In this document: piece by piece, positions 51,447 to 59,415 of the stretch
Layout of the letters: each line of letters begins with the position of its first letter
Numbering within the stretch: position 1 is the first letter of the stretch
Notes under the pieces: generated by a model
Seen by the model: only the letters and a program-made list of their open reading frames with translations
Database searches by the model: none
Told to the model about the DNA's origin: nothing
From: JAABTH01 sp964492615
GTDB taxonomy: Bacteria; Bacillota; Dethiobacteria; DTU022
NCBI GenBank assembly: GCA_964492615.1
Contig: CAZBKZ010000010.1
Location: 7,280 to 71,279, forward strand
DNA: 64,000 bases
Reading direction: 5' to 3'
Translations under genes and position numbers: made by a program

Positions 51447-53855
51447 TTAACCTCTTAAAACTACTCCCAGTTTTATAAGCGCATCTTCAATTTTCTTCAT
51501 CGTTTCTTTAACCTCATTATCAGTCAGTGTTCCGTGGTCGTCCCTGAAAGTCAGAGAATAGGCTAAGCTTCGCTTGCCCTCCGGAATCTGGCTTCCCTCA
51601 TACAGATCAAAAAGTTTAATTGTTTTCAGCGATTCTCCGGCAGCTTTTCTTATGCTATCTTCCAGTTGTAAAGCAGTTAATGTGCCGGGAGCAACCAGGG
51701 CCAAATCTCGTATTGCCGCCGGATAGCGGGGAACAGAGAATACTCTCGGCACAAGGTTAGATTCCAAAAACAGCAGGTCAAAATCTATTTCGCATACTGT
51801 GACCTCCTGATTTAAACCCCATGCCTGCTGCACTTCCGGGTGAAGCTGGCCAATATAACCCAGAAATTTTTGGTTTATGTAAATAGAAGCGCTTCTTGTA
51901 GGATGAGTAAACGGCTCACTTTCTGTCCTGAATTCTGTATTTTTTATCTGCAGCCGGCTAAAAATCAGTTCAAGAACACCCTTGACAGTATAATAATCAG
52001 CTTTTCTTGAAAGGGTTGTCCAATTCGCCCCGGGTATTTCTCCGGTCACAGCCAGGCATATTTTCACCTGTTCATGGGGTAGTTTATCAAGTGGTAAAGA
52101 TTGCGGCTTATAAACAATACCTATTTCAAAGAGCAACTGGTCTAGTTCCCGGTGGTTAAAATTGTGTTTCACCGCTTTTAATATTCCAGGCAGTAATGTA
52201 GTACGCATTATTCCCTGTTCTTCAGATAAAGGATTCTGGACCGGAATGGCCTGCAGACGAATGTCATCCGAAGGAAGTCTGAGCAGTTCAAGATTCAGCG
52301 GGTTCATAAATGAATAAGTAGTACACTCGTAAAAGCCACAGCTGATTAACAAATTCCTTAGCGTATACTTCAGCCTTTCGCTTTCCGATTCACGATTTTC
52401 AATCAATTTACCTTCAGGCAGAGTTGTCGGTATTTTATCATAACCGTTCAACCTGGCAACTTCTTCTATTATATCTTCCTCCAGTTTAACATCCGGACGT
52501 CTCAGGGGAACAGTAACTTCTAACTGTTGATCAATTTCTGCCAAAGAAAAACCGAGTCTCTTTAATATATCAGAAATTTCTTGCCGCTCAATGCTCATAC
52601 CCAGCACCTTGTTAATTCTATCCGTACTAACCAGGATTTTGGTTGGGGCAGCGTCAGAATGGTTAACATCAATAACCCCTTTCAGGACCTCGCCACCACT
52701 GATTTCACTGATCATCAGCGAAGCCCTGTTCTGAGCCGACATCACTGCCAGGGGATCAACACCTCTTTCAAAACGCTGCGACGCTTCTGAAGGAAGTGAA
52801 AGCTGGCGAACAGTCTTTCTGATACTGGCTGGGTTAAAAACAGCAGCTTCAATTAAAACCTCTGTTGTTTCTGATCCAATTTCCGTATTCTCTCCACCCA
52901 TTACTCCTGCCAGGCCGATTGCTTTACTATTATCCGCTATAACCAGCACTTCGGGGTTAAGTATTCTTTTTGTTCCATCCAGGGTAACCAGTTCTTCATC
53001 TTTGATTGCTCTTCTTACAATTATTTCCTGACCACCGACCTGCTTCAGATCAAAAGCATGCAGCGGTTGTCCAAATTCGAGCATAACATAATTGGTAACA
53101 TCAACTATGTTACTGATCGGCCTGATTCCGGCTTTTAATAATTTCAGCTGAAGCCAGAGCGGAGAAGAACCAACTTTTACTTTTTCAATAACCCTGGCTG
53201 TATAACGGGGGCAAAGGTCTTTATCAATAACTTTAACTCCTGCCTTACTCTCAACTGCTTTTGCGTTTTCCTGGGGATTGATTGGAGGCAGCTTAACCTT
53301 CCCTCCGGTCAGTGCTGCAACTTCGTAAGAAAAATTAATCATACCGAGGCAATCTGACCGGTTTGGTGTTAAATCAAGCGAAAGAATCTTTTCATCCAAA
53401 CCGAGAATTTTTTCAACAGGAGAGCCTATGGGGCTACCCTGATCAAGTATAAGAATACCATCTTCTGGTCCCAGATCCAGGGCAAGTTCACGGGCAGAAC
53501 AGAGCATTCCCTGCGACTTCACTCCATATATTTCAGTTTCCCTGATCAAGGGAGAACCGGGCAGTTTCGAACCGGGTGTAGCAACAACGACAAGATCACC
53601 AGCAGACATATTTGAAGCTCCGCAGACTATATTTAGGACTTTTCCGCCTGTATCTGCTTCAATAATGGTCAGCTTATCGCGTTCTGGGTGTGGTTTCATC
53701 TTTAATATTTTCCCCGATACTACACCGGGCAGTTCAGGGCCGAATCGATTCACGCTGCCAACCTCGATCCCGGACAAAGTCAGCATTTCGGCAAGTTTCT
53801 CGGGATTTATCATGGGATTTATATATTCTTTTAACCAGTTATATGGCACTCGCAT
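51447..53855 (-). CDS. pheT: Phenylalanyl-tRNA synthetase beta subunit
   Basis: The long beta chain carries the tRNA-binding EMAP-like domain (about 40-150, with NIVCGASNMSAGDLV), B5, the pseudo-catalytic core, and a C-terminal anticodon-binding FDX-ACB domain. Editing residues lie in the B3/B4 region. It has 802 residues, normal. The ATG at 53855 follows AGGAGAGA. It works as an alpha2-beta2 tetramer with PheS. Confidence 0.97.
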   Translation of the reverse strand: MRVPYNWLKEYINPMINPEKLAEMLTLSGIEVGSVNRFGPELPGVVSGKILKMKPHPERDKLTIIEADTGGKVLNIVCGASNMSAGDLVVVATPGSKLPGSPLIRETEIYGVKSQGMLCSARELALDLGPEDGILILDQGSPIGSPVEKILGLDEKILSLDLTPNRSDCLGMINFSYEVAALTGGKVKLPPINPQENAKAVESKAGVKVIDKDLCPRYTARVIEKVKVGSSPLWLQLKLLKAGIRPISNIVDVTNYVMLEFGQPLHAFDLKQVGGQEIIVRRAIKDEELVTLDGTKRILNPEVLVIADNSKAIGLAGVMGGENTEIGSETTEVLIEAAVFNPASIRKTVRQLSLPSEASQRFERGVDPLAVMSAQNRASLMISEISGGEVLKGVIDVNHSDAAPTKILVSTDRINKVLGMSIERQEISDILKRLGFSLAEIDQQLEVTVPLRRPDVKLEEDIIEEVARLNGYDKIPTTLPEGKLIENRESESERLKYTLRNLLISCGFYECTTYSFMNPLNLELLRLPSDDIRLQAIPVQNPLSEEQGIMRTTLLPGILKAVKHNFNHRELDQLLFEIGIVYKPQSLPLDKLPHEQVKICLAVTGEIPGANWTTLSRKADYYTVKGVLELIFSRLQIKNTEFRTESEPFTHPTRSASIYINQKFLGYIGQLHPEVQQAWGLNQEVTVCEIDFDLLFLESNLVPRVFSVPRYPAAIRDLALVAPGTLTALQLEDSIRKAAGESLKTIKLFDLYEGSQIPEGKRSLAYSLTFRDDHGTLTDNEVKETMKKIEDALIKLGVVLRG

Positions 53856-53887
53856 ATGGTATCTCTCCTATCAACTTGTTCTCAATT

Positions 53888-54913
53888 TTAACCGAACTGC
53901 TTTAAAAACCGCAGATCATTACTAAATAATAACCTCAAATCTCCAATGCCATATTTCAGCATGGCGATTCGATCAATTCCCATCCCAAAGGCAAATCCTG
54001 TTACCTCGCGGGGGTTATAGCCGGACACCTCCAGAACTCGGGGATGAACCATACCTGAACCCAGTATTTCCAACCAACCGGTATTGCTGCAAACACGGCA
54101 GCCTTTTCCACCGCACATAATACAGGAAATATCAACCTCAGCGCTGGGCTCCGTAAAAGGGAAGTAGCTTGGTCTGAGACGTATCTTTTGTTCCGCCCCG
54201 AACATCTCCCTGGCAAAAAGAAGCAGGGTTCCTTTGAGGTCGGCAAAGGTTATATTTTTATCGACAGCAAGGCCTTCAACCTGGTGAAACATTGGCGAAT
54301 GCGTGGCATCGTCATCACGCCTGAAAACTTTACCGGGCGCGATAATTCTAACCGGCAGTTCAGGAGCCTGCTTCTCCATCACTCTGACCTGAACCGGCGA
54401 AGTATGAGTGCGCAAGACTATATCAGGCGCAACATAAAAACTATCCTGCATATCACGGGCCGGATGGTCCGGGGGGAAATTTAATGCTTCATAATTATAA
54501 AAATCTGTTTCAATTTCAGGTCCATGAACCACCCTGTATCCCAAACCTAAAAATATCTCTTTTATTTCTTCAGTAACCAGGGTTAACGGATGCTTTTGTC
54601 CGACCATCATCGGGCTTCCTGGGAGACTTACATCAATTCTTTCTTCTTCCCAGCGTTTTTCTCCCTGCTGATCGCTAAGAACCTGTTCTTTCTCTGCAAT
54701 TGTTTTTTCCAGCAAGTCCCTGAGGGTGTTTGCCTCTTTGCCTATAAACGGCCTTTCTTCGGGAGGGACACTTCCCAGGCTCCGCAATAATGAGGTTAAT
54801 GCTCCCTTCTTGCCCAGCAGGCGCACCTTAACCTCTTTTAACTGGTCAATATTATTTGTTTCAGATATTTTCTGTAATGCATCCTTTTCTAATTCCTTCA
54901 ACTTTTGTTTCAC
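53888..54913 (-). CDS. pheS: Phenylalanyl-tRNA synthetase alpha subunit
   Basis: A coiled-coil N-terminus is followed by a class II catalytic core: motif 2 near FRRDDDATHSPMFHQVEG and motif 3 GFAFGMGIDRIAML. The start is GTG 54913, with GGGAGGTG upstream and after the T-box terminator; the longer frame reads through the leader. It has 341 residues. It is controlled by a Phe-type T-box. Confidence 0.97.
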   Translation of the reverse strand: MKQKLKELEKDALQKISETNNIDQLKEVKVRLLGKKGALTSLLRSLGSVPPEERPFIGKEANTLRDLLEKTIAEKEQVLSDQQGEKRWEEERIDVSLPGSPMMVGQKHPLTLVTEEIKEIFLGLGYRVVHGPEIETDFYNYEALNFPPDHPARDMQDSFYVAPDIVLRTHTSPVQVRVMEKQAPELPVRIIAPGKVFRRDDDATHSPMFHQVEGLAVDKNITFADLKGTLLLFAREMFGAEQKIRLRPSYFPFTEPSAEVDISCIMCGGKGCRVCSNTGWLEILGSGMVHPRVLEVSGYNPREVTGFAFGMGIDRIAMLKYGIGDLRLLFSNDLRFLKQFG

Positions 54914-54929
54914 CCCAAACACCTCCCAA

Positions 54930-54958
54930 AAATAAAAAAACCCCCGAAACGAGGGACG
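54930..54958 (-). terminator. T-box-controlled terminator
   Basis: On the minus strand a GTCCCTCG...CGGGGG hairpin is followed by TTTTTTTATTTTT just before the pheS SD. It competes with the antiterminator. Confidence 0.85.
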
Positions 54959-55187
54959 AAAGAAATCTTCCGCGGTACCACCCAAATTAGCCTGACACTG
55001 CTCTCTTGTTAATGATAACGGTTTTACCGTTCCCGCTTATTAGGTACTGAGCTTTTCAGCGGAAAACTCCAGAGTGAAATTGGACCGGTGCCCCGGGATC
55101 AGTTCGCAGCCTTGACTGATCCTCTCTTGACGGATTAATAACCGGCTTACTTATCTCCATCATCGCTATTTTTATATAAGATATTAT
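54959..55187 (-). promoter_or_regulatory. T-box riboswitch for pheST, predicted Phe (UUC) specifier
   Basis: The conserved T-box sequence GGTGGTACCGCGG lies next to the terminator and can form the antiterminator. A stem I and a stem III-like hairpin (AACGGT/ACCGTT) precede it. In the stem I region, TTC (55076-55078) followed by A fits a phenylalanine specifier. Uncharged tRNA-Phe would stabilise readthrough into pheST. Confidence 0.9.
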
Positions 55188-55191
55188 ATGC

Positions 55192-55220
55192 ATTATAGCA
55201 TCTGCAGGAAGAGTGTTCAA
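55192..55220 (-). promoter_or_regulatory. Promoter of the pheST T-box operon
   Basis: On the minus strand TTGAAC (55215-55220) and TATAAT (55192-55197) are separated by 17 bases, immediately upstream of the T-box leader. Confidence 0.75.
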
Positions 55221-55227
55221 GAGCGCT

Positions 55228-56028
55228 TTATTTATGCCGGCTAACTAGTTCGAATAGGAGTATCGCTGCAGCCACGGCAGCATTCAGTGATTCTACGTTG
55301 CCCGGCAGCGGTATAGTTACTTGAAAATCAGCAACCGAGAGGAGATCAGTTGAAAGGCCCCCCGCCTCATTGCCGATCAGTAAAACTGCGGGGAGTTTAT
55401 ACTGCGACTCAAGGTAAGCCGTGCCGCCATGAGCAACGGCAGCAATTGACTGCAAACCTTTTTCTTTCAAGCTGTCGACTAATCTGACCGGATTATGAAC
55501 AGATTCTACCTTCAGGGAAAAGATTGATCCGGCACTGGCCCTGAGTGCTTTTGGCCCAAAAGGGTCTGCGCATCCACTGCTAAAAAATATAGTATCTGCT
55601 CCTGCTGCAGCAGCAGTCCTGATTATAGCCCCCACGTTACCGGGATCCTGAAGATCTTCAAGGATAATAACCAGTTTTTGCCGAATTTTTTTCTTTAAGC
55701 CAAAATCAAGAGGATTAAAAAAGAACACTGCAGCAACAGGCTGGGGTTTTTCTGTTAAGGCAATGGACTTGAATAGTTGTTCATTTACCTGGTATTTCTT
55801 AATTGAAGACGATAATTCTTTGACCCAATTGCCACCCGGGCTATCGGGATATTCAGGCGTAAAAATAATAAATTCTGGAACCAATTCGTTTTTCAAAGCT
55901 TCCTGAATCAGGTTAGGGCCTTCCAGGGCAATTTTACCCTGTTTTTCTCTAAAGCGCTTGTCGGCACTAAGCTTCTTATAAAGAACCAGTTTCGGATTAT
56001 TCTTACTGCTTAATTCTTTGAAAGACAC
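55228..56028 (-). CDS. TrmH/SpoU family RNA 2'-O-methyltransferase
   Basis: The SPOUT fold shows LEDLQDPGNVGAIIRTAAAAG, LLIGNEAGGLS and IPLPGNVESLNAAVAAAI, with an N-terminal substrate-binding extension starting around SSKNNPKLVLYKKL. It is related to 23S rRNA methyltransferases such as RlmB or YsgA; the target base is not deducible. Start GTG 56028 overlaps the ktrA stop by one base with GGGGTGG upstream. It has 266 residues. Confidence 0.9.
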   Translation of the reverse strand: MSFKELSSKNNPKLVLYKKLSADKRFREKQGKIALEGPNLIQEALKNELVPEFIIFTPEYPDSPGGNWVKELSSSIKKYQVNEQLFKSIALTEKPQPVAAVFFFNPLDFGLKKKIRQKLVIILEDLQDPGNVGAIIRTAAAAGADTIFFSSGCADPFGPKALRASAGSIFSLKVESVHNPVRLVDSLKEKGLQSIAAVAHGGTAYLESQYKLPAVLLIGNEAGGLSTDLLSVADFQVTIPLPGNVESLNAAVAAAILLFELVSRHK

Positions 56029-56684
56029 TAAATCCACCCCAGGGTTTTTAAGTCTTTATTACTACCTATGGCAATCAGCACATCATCTTTCTCGATACGA
56101 TCACCGGCACGCGGCGACACATTAACTTTTCCCCCGTCACTTTCGCGTATAGCGATTATACTGACTCCATGGCGCGCTCTCATGTCGAGTTCTGAAAGAG
56201 TTTTTCCCGATAGCTCTTCATCGGCGCTTATCTCAACCACACTGTATCGATCAGACAATTCAAAAAGATCAACAATTGAGGGAGCTAGGATACTGTGGGC
56301 CAGTTTCTTACCCATATCCTGTTCAGGATAGACAACCCTGTTTACTCCGATCTTTTTCAGAACACGACCATGTAATTCAGTCTGTGCTTTGGCAACTATA
56401 TACTGAGCCTTCAGTTCGACCAGCAAAATTGCTGCCATTATACTGCTGTGCATATCGCTGCTGATAGCAAGGATTACTGCGTCATAATTTTCTACACCCA
56501 GCGCTTTTAAAGCTTTTTCAGACGATATATCAGCCTGCGCCGCATTTGTGACATCTGAACTGATATTCTGGATAATTTCCTCATCATGATCAACTATCAT
56601 TACATCATACCCCTGCCCATAAAGGGTCTTGGCTACAGAGGTACCAAACCTGCCTGCGCCGATCACTAAAAATTGTTTTGCCAT
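56028..56684 (-). CDS. ktrA: Potassium uptake regulatory subunit (KtrA/TrkA type)
   Basis: This soluble RCK protein gates the membrane partner. The RCK_N Rossmann domain starts FLVIGAGRFGTSVAKTL and binds NAD/ATP; the RCK_C domain covers about residues 135-218. At 218 residues with one RCK unit it is KtrA-like rather than the doubled E. coli TrkA. The ATG at 56684 follows GGAGGATTC. The gene lies 28 bases after ktrB. Confidence 0.92.
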   Translation of the reverse strand: MAKQFLVIGAGRFGTSVAKTLYGQGYDVMIVDHDEEIIQNISSDVTNAAQADISSEKALKALGVENYDAVILAISSDMHSSIMAAILLVELKAQYIVAKAQTELHGRVLKKIGVNRVVYPEQDMGKKLAHSILAPSIVDLFELSDRYSVVEISADEELSGKTLSELDMRARHGVSIIAIRESDGGKVNVSPRAGDRIEKDDVLIAIGSNKDLKTLGWI

Positions 56685-56712
56685 TGTGAATCCTCCAATC
56701 GATATAATGCAT

Positions 56713-58050
56713 TTAACCGATCATCAGGTTTTCTTCCGGGTAGCGTAATACCGGATCTTTTTTAATCGAACCGGCCAGGGCGACCAGTAATGACAGGGGA
56801 CCTATTCTTCCTCCAAACATGGTTATAATTAATATTATTTTGCTGGGAACAGATAATTCCGGAGTGATTCCGGTTGACAGCCCTACTGTTCCAAAAGCAG
56901 AAATTGCTTCAAATAGAAGGTCCATGAAGTCATAACTCTCAAAAGCAGACATGATAAAAGTAGTAATAAAAATAAGAACCATCGCCGCACTGATAATCGA
57001 CACTGCTTTCATAATCTGGTGAAGAGGAAAACGTCGTTTGTAAATAACAGGTTCCCGGCGACCCTGGATCATCCCAAAAAGAGTCAAAAAAACTACTCCT
57101 ACAGTGGTTGTCTTAACTCCTCCTCCGGTTGATGTTGGCGAAGCACCTATAAACATGAAAACAATAAGAATTAACAGGGTGGGAATTTTCATTGCTCCGG
57201 TATCCAGCACACTAAAACCAGCCGTCCTGGGCGTAGCCGAAGTGAATAGTGCGGTAAATATTTTTCCCGGAAGTGACAGGTTCCCCATGGTAGAGGGATT
57301 GCTAAACTCAAGGACAAGAACCAGTACTGTGCCGCCAATAAGTAATATTGCAGTTATAATCAGCACCATGTAACTATGCAGCGATAAACGATGCCTGAAC
57401 TGAAGCCTGTCAAACAGCTCCAGTATCACAGTAAACCCAAGTCCTCCTATAATAAAAAGAAACATTATCGTTCCATTGACCAGGTAATCTACAGGGTTTC
57501 CGGTCAGGCTGCTGTAGTTTCCCAGTAAATCAAACCCGGCGTTGCCAAAAGCAGATACAGCATGAAATAGTGCATAAAAGAATCCCTGATCGCTTCCAAA
57601 GAGAGGAACAAAACGAATGCTCAGGATAACTGTACCGAAGATAATAAACAGAAAGGACATTAATACAACATTTTTAACCAGGCCCGGTAATTTGTGCAGC
57701 GATTCCTGTCCCAGAATTTCTTTAACTACCAAGCTTCTGCGCAGGGTTATTGTCCTGCCCAAAAATAAAAATATAATCGTTGTCATAGTCATGAATCCGA
57801 TTGCGCCAAAGAAGATTAACAGCATGATTATAGTCTGGCCAAAAGGTGTAAAATATGTGCCCGTGTCTACAACAACAAGGCCTGTAACGCAAACAGCCGA
57901 TGTTGCCGTAAATAAAGCATCGATGAAGCTTAATTCACCTGGACCTTGAGCAAGAGGCAAACTGAGCAGTATTGAACCGGTAATAATTAATCCTATAAAT
58001 CCGGTCGCCATTACACGAGCCGGATTTATAGGCTTTGGCCTGTTTTTCAA
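56713..58050 (-). CDS. ktrB: Potassium uptake transporter subunit KtrB (TrkH family)
   Basis: This polytopic channel-like transporter has four pore loops typical of TrkH/KtrB, including TSAVCVTGLVVVDTG, SAFGNAGFDLLG, TPRTAGFSVLDTG and SAFGTVGLSTG. It has 445 residues. Translation starts at TTG 58050 with GGAG ten bases upstream. With KtrA it should form a nucleotide-gated K+ (Na+-coupled in Bacillus) uptake system. Confidence 0.93.
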   Translation of the reverse strand: MKNRPKPINPARVMATGFIGLIITGSILLSLPLAQGPGELSFIDALFTATSAVCVTGLVVVDTGTYFTPFGQTIIMLLIFFGAIGFMTMTTIIFLFLGRTITLRRSLVVKEILGQESLHKLPGLVKNVVLMSFLFIIFGTVILSIRFVPLFGSDQGFFYALFHAVSAFGNAGFDLLGNYSSLTGNPVDYLVNGTIMFLFIIGGLGFTVILELFDRLQFRHRLSLHSYMVLIITAILLIGGTVLVLVLEFSNPSTMGNLSLPGKIFTALFTSATPRTAGFSVLDTGAMKIPTLLILIVFMFIGASPTSTGGGVKTTTVGVVFLTLFGMIQGRREPVIYKRRFPLHQIMKAVSIISAAMVLIFITTFIMSAFESYDFMDLLFEAISAFGTVGLSTGITPELSVPSKIILIITMFGGRIGPLSLLVALAGSIKKDPVLRYPEENLMIG

Positions 58051-58106
58051 TTATCTTCATCTCCGTAGAGCGATTCCCATTACTTGAACAGGCAGAATAT
58101 TTTCAA

Positions 58107-58460
58107 CTAGACATTTTCCCGGGCAACGTCAACCAATCTGGAGAATGCTGCCTTATCATTTACAGCAAGATCAGCCAATACTTTGCGGTTGATCTGAACA
58201 TCGGCTTTCTTTAAACCGTTGATGAAACGGCTGTATGACATACCATCATTACGTGCTGCAGCGTTAATGCGGGCAATCCATAACTTACGAAAATCTCTCT
58301 TATTTTGCTTGCGATCGCGGTAAGCATAGGAAAGAGACTTCATAACCTGCTGGTTGGCAACTCTGAAGAGTTTACTTTTTGCTCCGTAATAACCCTTAGC
58401 GAGCTTTAAAACTTTTTTCCGCCTTTTCCTGGCGACTGAACCTCTTTTAGTGCGAGGCAT
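58107..58460 (-). CDS. rplT: 50S ribosomal protein L20
   Basis: This 117-residue 23S-binding protein contains KRRKKVLKLAKGYYGAKSKL and the C-terminal repressor-like domain of L20. It assembles early in the 50S subunit and can repress its own operon. It is last in infC-rpmI-rplT. Confidence 0.98.
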   Translation of the reverse strand: MPRTKRGSVARKRRKKVLKLAKGYYGAKSKLFRVANQQVMKSLSYAYRDRKQNKRDFRKLWIARINAAARNDGMSYSRFINGLKKADVQINRKVLADLAVNDKAAFSRLVDVARENV

Positions 58461-58517
58461 AGTTAATCATCCTCCTACAATATAAACTAAAAATATCTTT
58501 ATAACCACATTTTTTCT

Positions 58518-58709
58518 TTACGGGATAAGCACTTTAATCCGCTTCTCATCCGCCTTGTTAACTGTGGTCGATTTACGCAGTCTTCTCTTGCGGGTTTGAC
58601 CTTTTTTTTCTAACATATGGCTGCCAAAAGCGCGGAACCGTTTAATTTTACCACTGCCGGTTTTTTTAAAACGCTTGGCCGCGCCACGGTGAGTTTTCAT
58701 CTTAGGCAT
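58518..58709 (-). CDS. rpmI: 50S ribosomal protein L35
   Basis: This 63-residue, highly basic protein begins PKMKTHRGAAKRFKKTGSG, the L35 signature. It lies between infC and rplT. Confidence 0.98.
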   Translation of the reverse strand: MPKMKTHRGAAKRFKKTGSGKIKRFRAFGSHMLEKKGQTRKRRLRKSTTVNKADEKRIKVLIP

Positions 58710-58730
58710 TTTCTATACAACCTTCCTCTG

Positions 58731-59240
58731 TTATGATTTGGGCGATAAAATCATAATCATATTTCGCCCTTCCTGTTTTGCCTGCTTTTCCACAACCGCA
58801 TATTCTTCCAGGTAATCAGCCAGTTGTTTGCATAAACGCTGGGCAATCTCAGGGTGGGTAATCTCGCGGCCCCTGAACATCACGGTAACCTTAACCTTGT
58901 CGCCGTTTTCAAGAAACTTTTTACTTCGTTTGGCTTTAACTTCAAAATCGTGCTGATCAATATTTGGCCGCAGTTTAACCTCTTTTACCGTAGTTACTTT
59001 CTGTCTTTTACGTGCCTCACGGTCTTTCTTACTTTGTTCATACTTAAACTTTCCATAATCCATGATTCGGCAAACCGGTGGCCGGGCGCTCGGTGCCACA
59101 TTAACCAAGTCTAGTTTCTTTTCACGGGCTAACTGAAGCGCCTCATCAGTTTTCATAACACCCAGTTGAGTCCCATCTCCATCGATCACCAGGACTTCCC
59201 TGGCGTTTATTTGTTCATTGACGAACAAATTCTTACTAAT
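58731..59240 (-). CDS. infC: Translation initiation factor IF-3, AUU start
   Basis: IF-3 keeps ribosomal subunits apart and checks start codons. The N-terminal domain continues from VNEQINAREVLVIDGDG, and the C-terminal domain starts near VKLRPNIDQHDFE. In frame, ATT at 59238-59240 lies nine bases after GGAGG and gives (M)SKNLFVNEQ, like Bacillus IF-3. A TTG four codons later lacks good spacing. AUU permits IF-3 autoregulation in E. coli. It has 169 residues. Confidence 0.96.
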   Translation of the reverse strand: MSKNLFVNEQINAREVLVIDGDGTQLGVMKTDEALQLAREKKLDLVNVAPSARPPVCRIMDYGKFKYEQSKKDREARKRQKVTTVKEVKLRPNIDQHDFEVKAKRSKKFLENGDKVKVTVMFRGREITHPEIAQRLCKQLADYLEEYAVVEKQAKQEGRNMIMILSPKS

Positions 59241-59380
59241 ATCATTTCACCTCCTAAGAAATACAAATGAGCAGGCGCAAACCACCTGCTCATAATGATA
59301 AAGCCTTATGAATAACCCGGGTAGCTCTTTTCAGGCCCCAGGGTGAGAAGCGGTGGCTTCTTCTTGATCGTTCAAGTCTA
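59241..59380 (-). promoter_or_regulatory. Structured leader of infC-rpmI-rplT, L20-leader-like attenuator
   Basis: The ~140-base leader ends with TGAGCAGG pairing CCTGCTCA (59268-59292), followed by TTTGTATTT, just before the infC SD. Further helices are possible upstream around CCCGGG. Firmicutes usually control this operon through L20 binding to such a leader; the match to that family is inferred from position and shape. Confidence 0.6.
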
Positions 59381-59386
59381 TAGCTT

Positions 59387-59415
59387 AATATATCAGATAG
59401 AACCCAGGGGGTCAA
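59387..59415 (-). promoter_or_regulatory. Promoter of the infC operon
   Basis: On the minus strand TTGACC (59410-59415) and TATATT (59387-59392) are separated by 17 bases. The -35 overlaps the last codons of thrS. Confidence 0.7.
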
